Shown piece by piece: positions 32,649 through 43,118 of a stretch of 64,000 bases of DNA. The number at the start of each line of letters is the position of its first letter. Position 1 is the stretch's first letter. The notes under the pieces are model-generated. The model had not been told where the DNA came from, did not search any database, and worked only from the letters and a program-made list of their open reading frames with translations. Source of the stretch: Ciborinia camelliae (lineage: Eukaryota > Ascomycota > Leotiomycetes > Helotiales > Sclerotiniaceae); NCBI GenBank assembly GCA_025890175.1, contig JANPYM010000001.1, positions 3,698,971-3,762,970 on the forward strand, given 5' to 3'. Made by a program: the position numbers and the translations under genes.

Positions 32649-35600
32649 GTTTGCGAAGACTTGATGATAATCGACTTAAAAGAAGTTGGATTGATAGATT
32701 GACTTTGCTGAAGCCTCGCCGATGTACAGTCAAGGAATCGAAGTTCAAGTTGAAGAAGTAAGGTGAGAATTTGAATAATTTTCGCCTTGTTCGATTACCC
32801 TTTTGTTTGTATTTTTTTTGGATGAAGGTAAGCCATCAATCATCGAGGCCCAATCATTGCTTAGGTACCTAGGTATTCACTATTAAGCTTAATTCAACCT
32901 CACATTTGATAAACGAACTCGAAAGCAAATCATAGTCTTGTATTTCCAATGAGGCGGCATTTCAATAGGTATGGAGTAAGGTCAATGGGTTAACGTCTGG
33001 TAGGTTCAGATGGGAGAATCATTCGAAAGCATTTGACACGCAAATGGAATTGCAAGCCGTTCAGTCTTTGAGTAGCTGGGCTGCGAGACTGTAATGTTAT
33101 ATGACTATCTATCTAGTAGTTATAGGTAAAGGAACATTTGTATCACACAGCCAGAGTCAGAGTCGAGGGGGATCATGTTTACCTAATCATCAATCAATGG
33201 GGAAGTGGGGTGAAGTGGGTCCAATCTATCCTCAATATGTTCAAGCTTCAGGCACCAGATTTATTTTTACAACCTTCCAGATTGAAACTCACAAAATTTC
33301 CGGGCAAAGTTAATAAGTCATGTCTAGGCCCCTTGCCTATCTTGAATGCCATGCAGTTAGTCACGTGAGCTCTTCGTCTATAAGGTGATGATCTCTGGAA
33401 GATGATCCTTTCCTAGTCAGCATATAAGGCCCTAAAGTCGATTTTTGGAAATCTTGGTGGCAGTGGGTCGATTCCTCTTAATAATATGGGGATTTTCCGG
33501 AAGCCAAGACTTCTAGATTATTATTGCGAATTTGAATCCAGCTTTTCTCAAGCTTTTCAATTCACCAAATGGATTTCCGGGGATGCAAACTTTATCCGAG
33601 GGATCAGCACTTATCTCAATGATGGTCTGGTGTCGAGGAATAGTATTCCATCACACAGCAAATTTTATCAGTCGAAACTTCGATTGAAATATTCCCGGAT
33701 CAAAGATGCCAGAAACGGCAGCGCCTATGAGGGTTTTCCAAATTTCTCAACATACAAGTTCGTTTCAAACATTAATAGCAAACGGAAGTCTTTCAAGGGA
33801 GGAGGCATAAAAAAACGATGCAATAACATAACATTATCCACTTCCACTTGATAATTGGATTTCTTTTCCGCAATGTTCCAAATTTTTGCATATCTCGTGC
33901 CCCCAGGAACGAGGAACGAAAGCAAGGGAAGAGGATCGATGTCTCCCTTGTTTCCAAATAGAGGTTGATTTCGCCCTGGACGCTCAACTTTTACAAATCG
34001 CCTTGTGGAAAGGTGTTTCATCCAGAAAAGTTTCAAAATTTTTGTTGCATCTTGCATCTTGGAAACGCTTGTTGATCATGCTTGGCTTCATATCTCGCGA
34101 TTCATGTCGTGCATTGATTATTTTTGCGACCTGTACAATCTTGCACCATCTTCAATAACGATGACAATGGAGGGGTTTTCGATTTAATTTGTATTTTCAT
34201 GCTTAAGGCCTGCCAATTCGTTGTGTTGGGGATGGAATAAGGTTTGCAGAGTTGAAGAATGTGGAAGGAACTGTCACTAGCGCGACATTGGTAGCCCTTG
34301 AGTTGAATTTCTTCTGCTCCCGAGCTTTTGTCATTCCTTTCTCTCTGCCCCGCCCGTTTCCTTTTTCTGGTATACGTATCCCCATACTCAAGAATTTCTT
34401 GTTTTTAATTGGATTCCTATTTTCCTGGCGTTATTTTCATCTGTTTATGCCAGGTGCTCGTGACTCAATTTATTGTTGAAACCTTATTTGATGTTTTGAA
34501 GTTGCTCTTCTGTATTGTTCCATCTGGATTTTTCGTGCTTCGTAGCGCGCGTCTCACTGGGGTTGTTTCTATGTCAAATTCGAGTGTACTAGAAGATGTG
34601 TTCATACGCATACTAAGACGGTGTCCTTGCTTGAAAATGTGCACTGGGAATGGAATTTTGTGGCATTCGAGGTTTATTGAAGATCATGTCCAATTATTGG
34701 GGGTTTTCTAATCTCCCTCTCGTGTACAACAATAACGCCTCCAGCTCCTCTTGACATGCAGTCCTGACAAGGTGTTCATCTTAGTCGATTTAGCAAAAGT
34801 TACTGACAATAGCCTTTTCTATTTACATAACTGCTAATAGTCCTGTACCTTGGGGAGACATAAGAAGCATTAATGTCAAACTGGATGTGCAGTACACAAA
34901 TGTCACGCTTATATAACGTGAGGGCCGCCCCTTTTCAAAGGCATACTCAAGTAGTCCATTTTACCCAACAGATAACTCAACTTGTGGCATTCATTTGCAA
35001 AGTAGCAAAAAATGATCCCTCCATCTTCTTAAACTTACCGAGCTGGTTTGGTTCCTTGCGTCCCCTGCTATAATTTGAAAAGAGCCCATTCGCCCGAACA
35101 ATTTGTGCAAGATTCTTTTATACGTTCAACCCAAATACACTGGCTTTTGATTCAAGATATGATGTATTGAACCAAGCTTCATTTTTGTTGGCAATCCATT
35201 CCCACCAGGAGACCTTTTGCCTTGCCGAGACCTCTAGCTATTTCTGAATCCGGGAAGAGATTACTCAACGAGAGAGTCTGGCAAGTATGCGCTTACAGGC
35301 TCGCAATTATTTTACGGGGACGTGGAAGCCAACGGAAAATGGCAAAACGACTTTCCGGATTCTTGAGAGATATCATCAGAATTGATCTCGAATGGGCTCA
35401 ATTAATCGATGTGATGACTTTAAGTTCTCCCCTTACCGTTTGGCAAGTTTCTTGTGCATCCTCATCACTGGTGGTGTCGCTCGTCATTTCCCTGCTGGAA
35501 TGCTTGAATTGAATATTATCACCAAGTAAAATACAAATTCGAGCAGTCCAGTCATTTTCTCTGTTGGTAGTCCTACTTGGAGAGGTCAATTTGTACTTGA

Positions 35601-36037
35601 AAATTAGACTTTTTCAGGAGGATACAACTATGATGTTAAAGGTTCTACTACTAAATTGGCGCTAGCTGTTCCTCTCACAGATTCCTTCATTGCGTTCAGC
35701 TTCATGTTTCTGTATTTTGCAGGCTGGACGACAAAGTCGTGGGGTTCCATCGGGGAATTGGTCGCGTTGAGCACAAAGTACAGAATAATTTTGAGGAACG
35801 GATGCTGGTATAAGTTGTTATGAGAAATGAGCACAGAATTTGAGATTAATAGAAGTGGGCGATGGGAGTTTGGAGATGCAGTTTGGTGGGGAAATTTATT
35901 GCGAAAGAAACGGGAGAGTAAGAAGAGTCTAGGTGGAAAAGGAGTATGGATATCCGAGAACGGCCCTAAAGCCGAATGATGGCCATGGGACCTAGAGGTA
36001 TATGGAAGAATGGTATCTACTATCATCACCATGGATA
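32649..36037. other. Gene-poor intergenic region
   Basis: About 3.4 kb. Several ORFs of 60-120 codons occur on both strands (for example 33486-33851 + and 33725-34057 -), mutually overlapping and without recognisable motifs. A CCTAGG motif lies near 32871. I see no repeat, terminal inverted repeat or transposase remnant that I can support. Confidence 0.55.
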
Positions 36038-36739
36038 TCAGCAAGTCCATTCCATGCCAACCCCCATTCTATTCAACCATCTCTCTGGATCCGATACACC
36101 GCCATCCTCTGGCAAACTCTCCGGGTCTCCATTTTGCACGAACGCTTCAGACAACGTGCACATCCCGGCGTCCACAAATCCAACGTCATGATACAATTTC
36201 TTCACCGTTAAGTTTTCCGGATGCATAAATATCCTGATTCTCACTTTTTTCTTGCTTTCCTGCGCGGCTCGCTCTTTCGCACTATCGATCGCCCCCTGGA
36301 TCAACATTTTAGCGAGACCTTTTCTTCGGTGCTGGGGAGAGGAGTAGAGCGCTATCATTTGGTATTTTAATTCCTGATCATCGGGTAATAGGGATGGTGC
36401 ACCGCTTAAAGGAAGCGAAAAAAATGCTTTGGGATTGGGACCATATAATTGCACGCTGCCGACTAAAATACCGGAATCGATAGTGCGTGACTCGGGGAGT
36501 GTGGATGAGTGGTGAGCGATGGCGATGAAGTACTCAAATTTGGGACGAGAAAGACGCGTGAGCCAGGTAGAGAGAGAGAATCGAGATTCGATTTCAAAGG
36601 TGGAGCTGAAGGAGGTGGGGGATTCGAGGAGGGCGGAGAGACGAAGGGCGGAAAATTTGCCGGCGAGGAAGGGGAGGAGGGTAGGGTCTGAGAGTGAGGA
36701 GGAGGTGGGTATACGGTGGATAGAGTATATAAAGGTCAT
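36038..36739 (-). CDS. GNAT-family N-acetyltransferase
   Basis: A 233-residue single-exon protein. GNAT enzymes move an acetyl group from acetyl-CoA to an amine. The core motif A is clear: MIALYSSPQHRRKGLAKMLI, where RRKGLA fits the R/Q-x-x-G-x-G/A pyrophosphate loop that binds acetyl-CoA, followed by the helix and by VRIRIFMHPENLTVKKLYHD (motif B: residue-specific strand and the NxxAxxLY-like segment) and VGFVDAG. The N-terminal part has FKALR-like SALRLSALLESPTSF, commonly seen in fungal GNATs. No targeting signal is evident. The substrate cannot be told from sequence. Confidence 0.88.
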   Translation of the reverse strand: MTFIYSIHRIPTSSSLSDPTLLPFLAGKFSALRLSALLESPTSFSSTFEIESRFSLSTWLTRLSRPKFEYFIAIAHHSSTLPESRTIDSGILVGSVQLYGPNPKAFFSLPLSGAPSLLPDDQELKYQMIALYSSPQHRRKGLAKMLIQGAIDSAKERAAQESKKKVRIRIFMHPENLTVKKLYHDVGFVDAGMCTLSEAFVQNGDPESLPEDGGVSDPERWLNRMGVGMEWTC

Positions 36740-39700
36740 TTTGATTTCGTTTCCAGAATAACGTCGAGATATCGAAGATGGGCAGTGGGGAATTTAAAGA
36801 GAGCTGACCGACTGAACTAAACACCCCACTGTTATTATATGCCCCACCAGACGTTCCAACAATGTCACGCAGATACCATAAGCGCTAATCAGACTTCAGT
36901 GCATATTTATATAGATGGAACCTGAACGCAGGACTCCGTAAATCATGAAGATGCATTTCACCTATCGATCTAAACTCGATGTGGAAATCGGAGTGGCTAA
37001 ATCGCCAATCACCACATGGGAAGGGCCTAAAACAGAAAATTGCCTAGATCCATCCAATCAGAGGAAGATCATGCCCGGGAAGGGCCGACAATATTTCCGC
37101 ACGTGAGCTGTTGATGGCATATTATCATTCTGATAGCTTTGCGTTCACCATATTACTCTTGTATTGTTGATTGGGATACCCAGTATTCATAACGATCTCG
37201 GGAATCATAATTCTCGTTCGAGATTGAGATGGAGGATCTTCCATTAATGAACGCATCTCGTGATATCCGATCCGAAGCCTCGGAAAAATCGTGGGAGAAG
37301 TCTTTGATTCGCTTTCTACGAGCATAATGTTTATATTATCATTAGACCGTCCCGCAAAAACTGTCGATGTCCAAATTTAATTCCAATCTCAGTATAAACG
37401 TCGTTGCAGACTTGCAGTAATTACCTAAATAAATATTACGAGGGTTATGCACGCTTGGAACCGAACAATTTTCGTTGCCATTTTTAATAAATAGGTATCA
37501 TTTACAGTACTATCGTCACAAATTGTGCTCCGAAGAGTCGCAGCCTTTTTGTCGCTATTTTGCTTATATACCTACCTAGGTAGGTAGGGAACGGAGGTAG
37601 GCCTAATAACATACCAAAGAAAAGAGGGGAAAATAAAAATATCATCTTTTCCCTTGCTTTCTCATTTTAAAAATAAATATTGCCTTCCGGCATAAAAGTG
37701 CGTCGGTGTCAGAAAAGCTCTGTCTGGTCTTTCTCACTTGGCATATCGGATTCGGCCATACTTGTGGGTGGCCTTAAGTGAGATATGTTTCCTAATTTGC
37801 TAAACAAGGCAGTAGGATTGTCTTTTTTTGCAGGGACGACAATCGACTCCGTGACTGTCGATAAAGTTGAAGCTTCCCTAAGCTCAGTGAATGATGTCGA
37901 ATTGGTGGCGGTGCACTGGTAGTTAGCTTGATGCTGGAGTCCATTAGTCTAATTCATTGCCAGGTGACGCCGAGACCTCAACGCCAACTTCGTGTTGAAT
38001 TATTTTTTGCTCGCCACTTTTCTGCTTGGTTGATGCCGTATTTGAGCGCTCGAATTGTTCGTTGGTATTCTTCACCCAACATGCCTCGCATTTCTATCAA
38101 ATGGATTGGCGAGTGATAATAAAGGGGGCTTCGATTTGGTTCAGATTGCTCTCTCTCATCCTAGGATCATGGTAAGTGCTGATGGGTAATAAATACCACG
38201 CGGCATTGTTCCGGGAGCTTCGATTGATCCCCCATGTTGAGTATCGATCGTGGTCGACGTGACAGTTGGTTCCCGGATCTTGAATGCCTTGAATTCATTC
38301 TTGACTCGCAACACGGGAATGAATGCAAGATTTGCAGGCGGCTTTCTGCAGAAATTACGAACAGAAAGTTACTCGGTACCAGTCTTGCCGGTGGCTGCCG
38401 ACATGAGTTCTGTACACTTCTGATATGTTTGTCGTCCCATATGTTGGCCCCGTAGTTGGAGCGCCTGCCTAAATCATCTCTCAGGCAGCATGCTTTGGTT
38501 ATGGGAGGCGTGGTAATGTAGTTGCCATTAACCAAATCGCCAAGTAAAAAGCAGCCACATCGGGTCGCCAGATAACACCATACCATCATAATTTACACCA
38601 CTACTCTCGTCATTCCAGACTTACTTGTAGCCATTTGGCCTTGCAAGGGCCAGAGGACCGGCTACAGCTGGCTTTTCGTTGGGGTTTACTATAGTCCAGC
38701 GAGGAGTGAAGCTCGCCTGCCTTGATATTGTTGTAGTGGGAGACGCATAAACCATCCAGAGTGCACAGGTTTTGGGCGCCAGAAGAGAAGCTACCATCTT
38801 TTTGCTGCCAGCCTCGTATCGTTATTGAGCTAGGGATACCCTGACATCAAGGTGAACCGTGACTATGAGCTCGCCGTAGTCAAAGGTTTGATTCGTAATT
38901 TTGATGAATGGTGGGAGATGCAAGACGAACGTTCATGTTCTATTACAATAGCGTCCTAAGGGTATTTCCTGGAATGCGTTTCTTTCTAGATCAGGGTTGG
39001 GCACAGGGTAGGGTACACCCAGGGTCTCGTCGGGATTTCTAAACCCACAACCTACTCAAGTAACCCCACACCCCCTCAACCAACTCACAGGAGGGGATGG
39101 AAACAATCATGCCCCGTTCCATATCTCTCGCCACATCATGCAGTTAGCTTCCTCATGCTTCAATATCTAGGTATGGAAAATTTCTATTCGGTGGTGGAGG
39201 GGGATAATAGCGATTTAAGACCGTGTGACGAAGAGCTAGCAAGAAAAATCAAATGGATCCAGATATAACATATCGGTATATATGCAAAGGATTGGATTTC
39301 GTGTGAACCTGGACCTGGAATCCATCAACCAGAATGGGATGACCTAGATGGAACTTTGGAGCACACGATACCCGATTCAAAAGGCGGCTCGCGAGAAAAT
39401 CGAAACTGGAATTGGGTCGAGAAAGATTGATGTTAAAGATGGTGAAGTACAATACATTTGCTACCCACCTCTGCCTCCTCGTCAGTCCCTATCATGGATA
39501 ATAGTAATAGATTAGTAGCCGACTACACAGAAGCCTCACTAAATCGCCAGGTGAAGATCTTCCGGGACGTATAATGTTCGACTTTCAATATATTCCGTCA
39601 TTGGAGAATATCCAGGATTTAAGGACGATGTTGATTGGAATACCTAGGTAGCACTTCGAAGGGTCTTGTTTACCATATACATATTTATTACAGGATGGTG

Positions 39701-40333
39701 TCCGTCTGTCCACATATGGGTAAAGGTATACGATATACTTTTCCATGTGATCGCCACTGGCATGATTATCATGATTCGTGCATACCCAAGAGGATCGATC
39801 ACAAGTGATAATATCTTAACTCTACTGTACTGAACAGTCTCGACATGCTGTTGTTGCAACGCAATGAAAAAACTGATTCCCAGCATCTTGGATGGTGTAT
39901 CTATCGTATTGATCAGACCAATTGTCCAAAGTGAGGGGTTCATGTGTTACATCCCTTCCATTGAAAGTATGTATGTATGTATATAGGTACTTGGAGTAGT
40001 TTTCCTCAAACTCATCCATGGAAAACGCTCAGTGTCTCAATTCATTTAGATCTGGATTATATATATCTACCCCACACAATCTTCAAGCTGCAAGGCTATC
40101 TACATCCAAAGCGGATCTGGGATCAAGCTGAGTGGAACCAGTCTGATTAATCGTCGGAAGTGAGGCTTGAGACGACAACAATAACAACCAACCACCACAG
40201 CTTTGCCACTCACATCCAATCAATTCACCCACCCAACCACCAGAGAGACCCACTCTCTCTCCTCTTCCTCTTCCTTTTCCTCTTCTCCCTTTCCCTTCTC
40301 TTCCTTCCTCTCCCTCCACCCCAAAAATAAACA

Positions 40334-40451
40334 AAAGAAAATCCCCCATCCCTCTTCCCCCCCCACCCACCCACCCAAAAATCCAACNNNNNNNNNNAAA
40401 GAAAATCCCCCATCCCTCTTCCCCCCCCACCCACCCACCCAAAAATCCAAC
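40334..40451. repeat. Perfect 54-bp direct duplication flanking a 10-N gap
   Basis: Bases 40334-40387 and 40398-40451 are identical over 54 bases; both begin AAAGAAAATCCCCC and end AAAAATCCAAC, and exactly ten N separate them. The pattern is what results when two contigs that overlap at their ends are scaffolded without merging, so the gap is probably false. A real tandem duplication with unknown sequence between copies is the alternative. Confidence 0.9.
40388..40397. other. Assembly gap of 10 N, probably false
   Basis: A fixed-size spacer between the two identical 54-bp flanks. Any ORF running through it is an artefact. Confidence 0.95.
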
Positions 40452-40513
40452 ACCAAAAAAAAACAAGAATACACACACCAAAAAAAAGAGCAAAAAAAGA
40501 GCAAAAAAAAAGC

Positions 40514-40759
40514 AAAAACAAGGAACACGGAGTCGAACCGTGCGGGTCCCACCTCTGACGAGATGGAATTGTCCCATTCCCCTCCTTGGGTTGCCCCTCC
40601 GGAAATGTAATTAACTCACAGGAGCTTGGTTGTGAGTTCTACGCCCTGAACAAGGTGATAGTGTTGAACTATTCAAGTGGGGATCAAACCCACTACACCA
40701 ACAGACCAGTTTGTTTACCAGCGGCTCGGTTAATCTGTTGGAGCGTCACTTATTGAATA
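40514..40759 (-). ncRNA. Pol III-type tRNA-like element(s)
   Basis: On the minus strand, 40588..40519 folds partly like a tRNA: a 7-pair acceptor stem CAAGGAG/TTCCTTG (one G-T pair), a perfect T-arm (CACGG, loop TTCGACT, CCGTG) and a T5 terminator directly after it (40518-40514). GGTTCGACTCC is a consensus B box. The D-arm and anticodon arm are not canonical. A second block, 40759..40670, has a perfect 7-bp stem TATTCAA/TTGAATA, an adjoining T-arm-like hairpin (GTGGG, loop TTTGATC, CCCAC) and an 8-bp inner stem CCAACAGA/TCTGTTGG. An A-box match, TGGTGTAGTGG, lies at 40700-40690, about 150 nt from the B box. This may be two tRNA relics, a tRNA-derived short interspersed element, or an unusual Pol III RNA. 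Confidence 0.35.
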
Positions 40760-41285
40760 ATATATAGGAAAGGTGATGTGTGAGGGCGGTGAATGTGGAG
40801 AGCAGTATTGAGAATCCTCATCACCTGACCTGCCTCACGCGATGAAGGATTTTGCTTGCGACGGGGGGATTATTTTGATTTTCCATTTCAATTTCGGTTT
40901 CTTTGTCGCGCACGCGCGTGAAGAAAGAACATGTAATTAGAGTAGAGTAGCATCAACAGTTTGAAAAAAATAAATAAAACATAGATCGATCACTATCTAC
41001 AACTTTCACGTCATATCCTGCCTGACCTTTCGATTGAATTGTTCCTGAAGGAAAAGGAAATTCCGCATCCGGTACTACAAACAATGCCATATTTCTTTGT
41101 GCAGTTTCGCAGGCCCAGATCCGTCGTCCCTTGTCCCTTTGTCACGATAGCCGAACAAAACACTCTGTAACCATACCCTCAAGGAATCCCCATTCCACAC
41201 GCAATAAATAGCTAGATACAGCTATAGCTCTCCTCTCTCGCAACCCAAAAGTCCCGCAATCACTCATACTAACACAAACCACAAA
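40760..41285. other. Upstream region of the single-pass membrane protein gene
   Basis: About 525 bp, probably promoter and leader of the following gene. No further gene seen. Confidence 0.6.
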
Positions 41286-43118
41286 ATGAGTCGCCGCAGG
41301 CCAGGCATTCTAGCCAACTACCGTGGCCCGTATCCAGAGGGCTTCACTATCCCCAAGAGAGAGCCAACTCCCCCAGATCCCGACCGCCCAAAAACACTCG
41401 CAGATGAACTCGCTGAATTAACCGGCGAGTTTGAATCGGGTTCTGAATATTCTGCAGTCGAACCAGAAACCAGCCCTGAACTCGACGCTCGCGCAAAAGC
41501 TGACGAAACCATTGCGCAACACGAGAAGTTTTTGAAAGATCATAATATTGTCAGCGATATCCCTGTGGAAAAGGATAATCCACCTCCATCTCCACCTAAA
41601 TCTATGGCGCAAACCCGTTTTCCTCAGCCTGAACCTCCAAGTTTACTTCAGACAGCTCCATCCAAGACATCTCCGCGTGCACCAGAGGGAGCTCTACCCA
41701 AGACGTCTCCGCGTGCACCAGCGGCAGCTCTACCCAAGACATCTCCGCGAGCATTAGAGGCAGCTCTACGAAAATCACAGGAACCTCTACGTCAACAAGC
41801 AGGTATATCAGAGACATCTGAACATGCAAAAATGAGAGGGCTAAATCCAGATGGAACTCTACTTCATTCACAGGGAGATCAGAGAAGGGTACCGAGACCA
41901 CTTTCACTTCAATCCCAAGGTTCCCAAGGTTCCCAAAGATCTCCTCTGAGGGAAACGAAGGTATCTCCACGCCGAGTTCTTGCTAAGGACAAAGAGGTGG
42001 TTATATCGCCGCCACCGCTCTCTGCTGGGGTTTACGATACCATGATGAGGGAATATGGACGGACATGGGTTTGGTCGCTAGTGTTTTTAGTCCTACTACT
42101 AGGCGCTGCACTTTCTTACACAGTATATACAGGGTGTTCAACATACGCGTCATCTGTGTGTGATAAGGTGCTCTCTTACACGGGTGGAAGCAACATAACT
42201 GCAGCTTTTAAGGACACAGCTGCAGCTTTCAGGAACAAAACGGCAGCTGTTAACATTGGAAAAGTCAAGGTCCCAGGTGCTAAAACTGCTGAGGAGTTGA
42301 ATTCGGACGCTGTGATTGAAACGACCGCGGCTATTGACTACATTGCCAATATACTGGTGGATGAAAAGAAGGTTATCAGAACACTAGAGGACAGCCCCTT
42401 TAATAAGGCCGCTTTGCCTATTCAGGAACTCCGAAAGCAAGTCTTGGAAACAGAGAAAACGTCAAAATCTGTTATTTTTGAGTTAGATAGGTTCATCGCA
42501 GAGAATCGAGAAGTGGATCATGCTTGGCGCTCTTTCCTCCAACGACAAATTGAAGCGACTGCGGAGTTGGCAGGTATATTTGATGGCTATGCTACAAGCG
42601 CTGGTTCGGGTGAAACGGGTACGAACTGGGGAAAAGCTGCCCATAATATTACTCTCACAGACTTTTCCGGTATTTCACAAAAAGCAAACCACGAAGGTGA
42701 ACAACTCCTCTGCCACACAGTCGGTAAGGCGGGAGCGGCAGCTTGTCCTCCCCAAGGCACACTTCTTATGGAAATCTTCAAAGATCTCAAGAAAGAACTC
42801 GATAAGCCCAATTTTAAGATTCCACGAAAGACCTTCGAAACATATTCAGCATCGTTGGCCAATGTATCGAAGGTCGTCCAGCAAATACTCAAGAGATGGG
42901 AAAAGTCGGAAAAAGATTTTGAGAACGCAAAACTAAAGTACAAGCAAAATATCAACATAGGGAATCTAGACAAGGTGGCTAAAAGGTTGGAAGCCACCGC
43001 AAAGATCCTGGAAACAGCAATGGAAAGTCCTTTGATAAGCCAGGTGAAAACTCCAGGATTTCCAGAGGCCATCAGAAAACTATCACAGTCAAAAGTATCC
43101 ATAATGGCTTCACATTAG
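41286..43118 (+). CDS. Single-pass membrane protein of unknown function
   Basis: A 610-residue single-exon protein I cannot assign. The N-terminal 255 residues are hydrophilic and Pro/Ser/Lys-rich, with an unusual opening (RRRPGILANYRGPYPEGFTI, then KREPTPPDPDRPKTLADELAEL) that looks like a conserved short motif, and a repeat of about ten residues, ALPKTSPRAP, in three to four variants at about 120-160. One membrane helix lies at about 260-282 (WSLVFLVLLLGAALSYTVYT). The remaining 330 residues are largely helical and charged with four N-glycosylation sequons near the membrane (such as NITA, NKTA), so they probably face the lumen or exterior; coiled-coil-like heptads occur at about 380-420 and 510-560. 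With no signal peptide this would be a type II protein. The start at 41286 has a good context (CACAAAATG). Confidence 0.82.
   Translation: MSRRRPGILANYRGPYPEGFTIPKREPTPPDPDRPKTLADELAELTGEFESGSEYSAVEPETSPELDARAKADETIAQHEKFLKDHNIVSDIPVEKDNPPPSPPKSMAQTRFPQPEPPSLLQTAPSKTSPRAPEGALPKTSPRAPAAALPKTSPRALEAALRKSQEPLRQQAGISETSEHAKMRGLNPDGTLLHSQGDQRRVPRPLSLQSQGSQGSQRSPLRETKVSPRRVLAKDKEVVISPPPLSAGVYDTMMREYGRTWVWSLVFLVLLLGAALSYTVYTGCSTYASSVCDKVLSYTGGSNITAAFKDTAAAFRNKTAAVNIGKVKVPGAKTAEELNSDAVIETTAAIDYIANILVDEKKVIRTLEDSPFNKAALPIQELRKQVLETEKTSKSVIFELDRFIAENREVDHAWRSFLQRQIEATAELAGIFDGYATSAGSGETGTNWGKAAHNITLTDFSGISQKANHEGEQLLCHTVGKAGAAACPPQGTLLMEIFKDLKKELDKPNFKIPRKTFETYSASLANVSKVVQQILKRWEKSEKDFENAKLKYKQNINIGNLDKVAKRLEATAKILETAMESPLISQVKTPGFPEAIRKLSQSKVSIMASH

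Larger units (their letters stand above)
36740..40513. other. Gene-poor intergenic region with an assembly gap
   Basis: About 3.8 kb without a supportable gene. Scattered short ORFs (37928-38116 +, 38167-38589 -, 39644-39943 -) have no recognisable product. CCTAGG motifs lie near 37575 and 39642. The right end is a C-rich and A-rich low-complexity stretch broken by the second N spacer. Confidence 0.6.

Noticed and set aside
33486..35512. Cluster of 60-120 codon ORFs on both strands
   Set aside because: Mutually overlapping, no recognisable domains; I could not find transposase, reverse transcriptase or terminal repeats.
37928..38589. Short ORFs in the 36.8-40.5 kb region
   Set aside because: No motifs, no consistent frame and no splice pattern linking them.
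40083..40610. ORFs reading through the N spacer on both strands
   Set aside because: They cross an assembly gap and low-complexity C-rich and A-rich sequence with no recognisable product.
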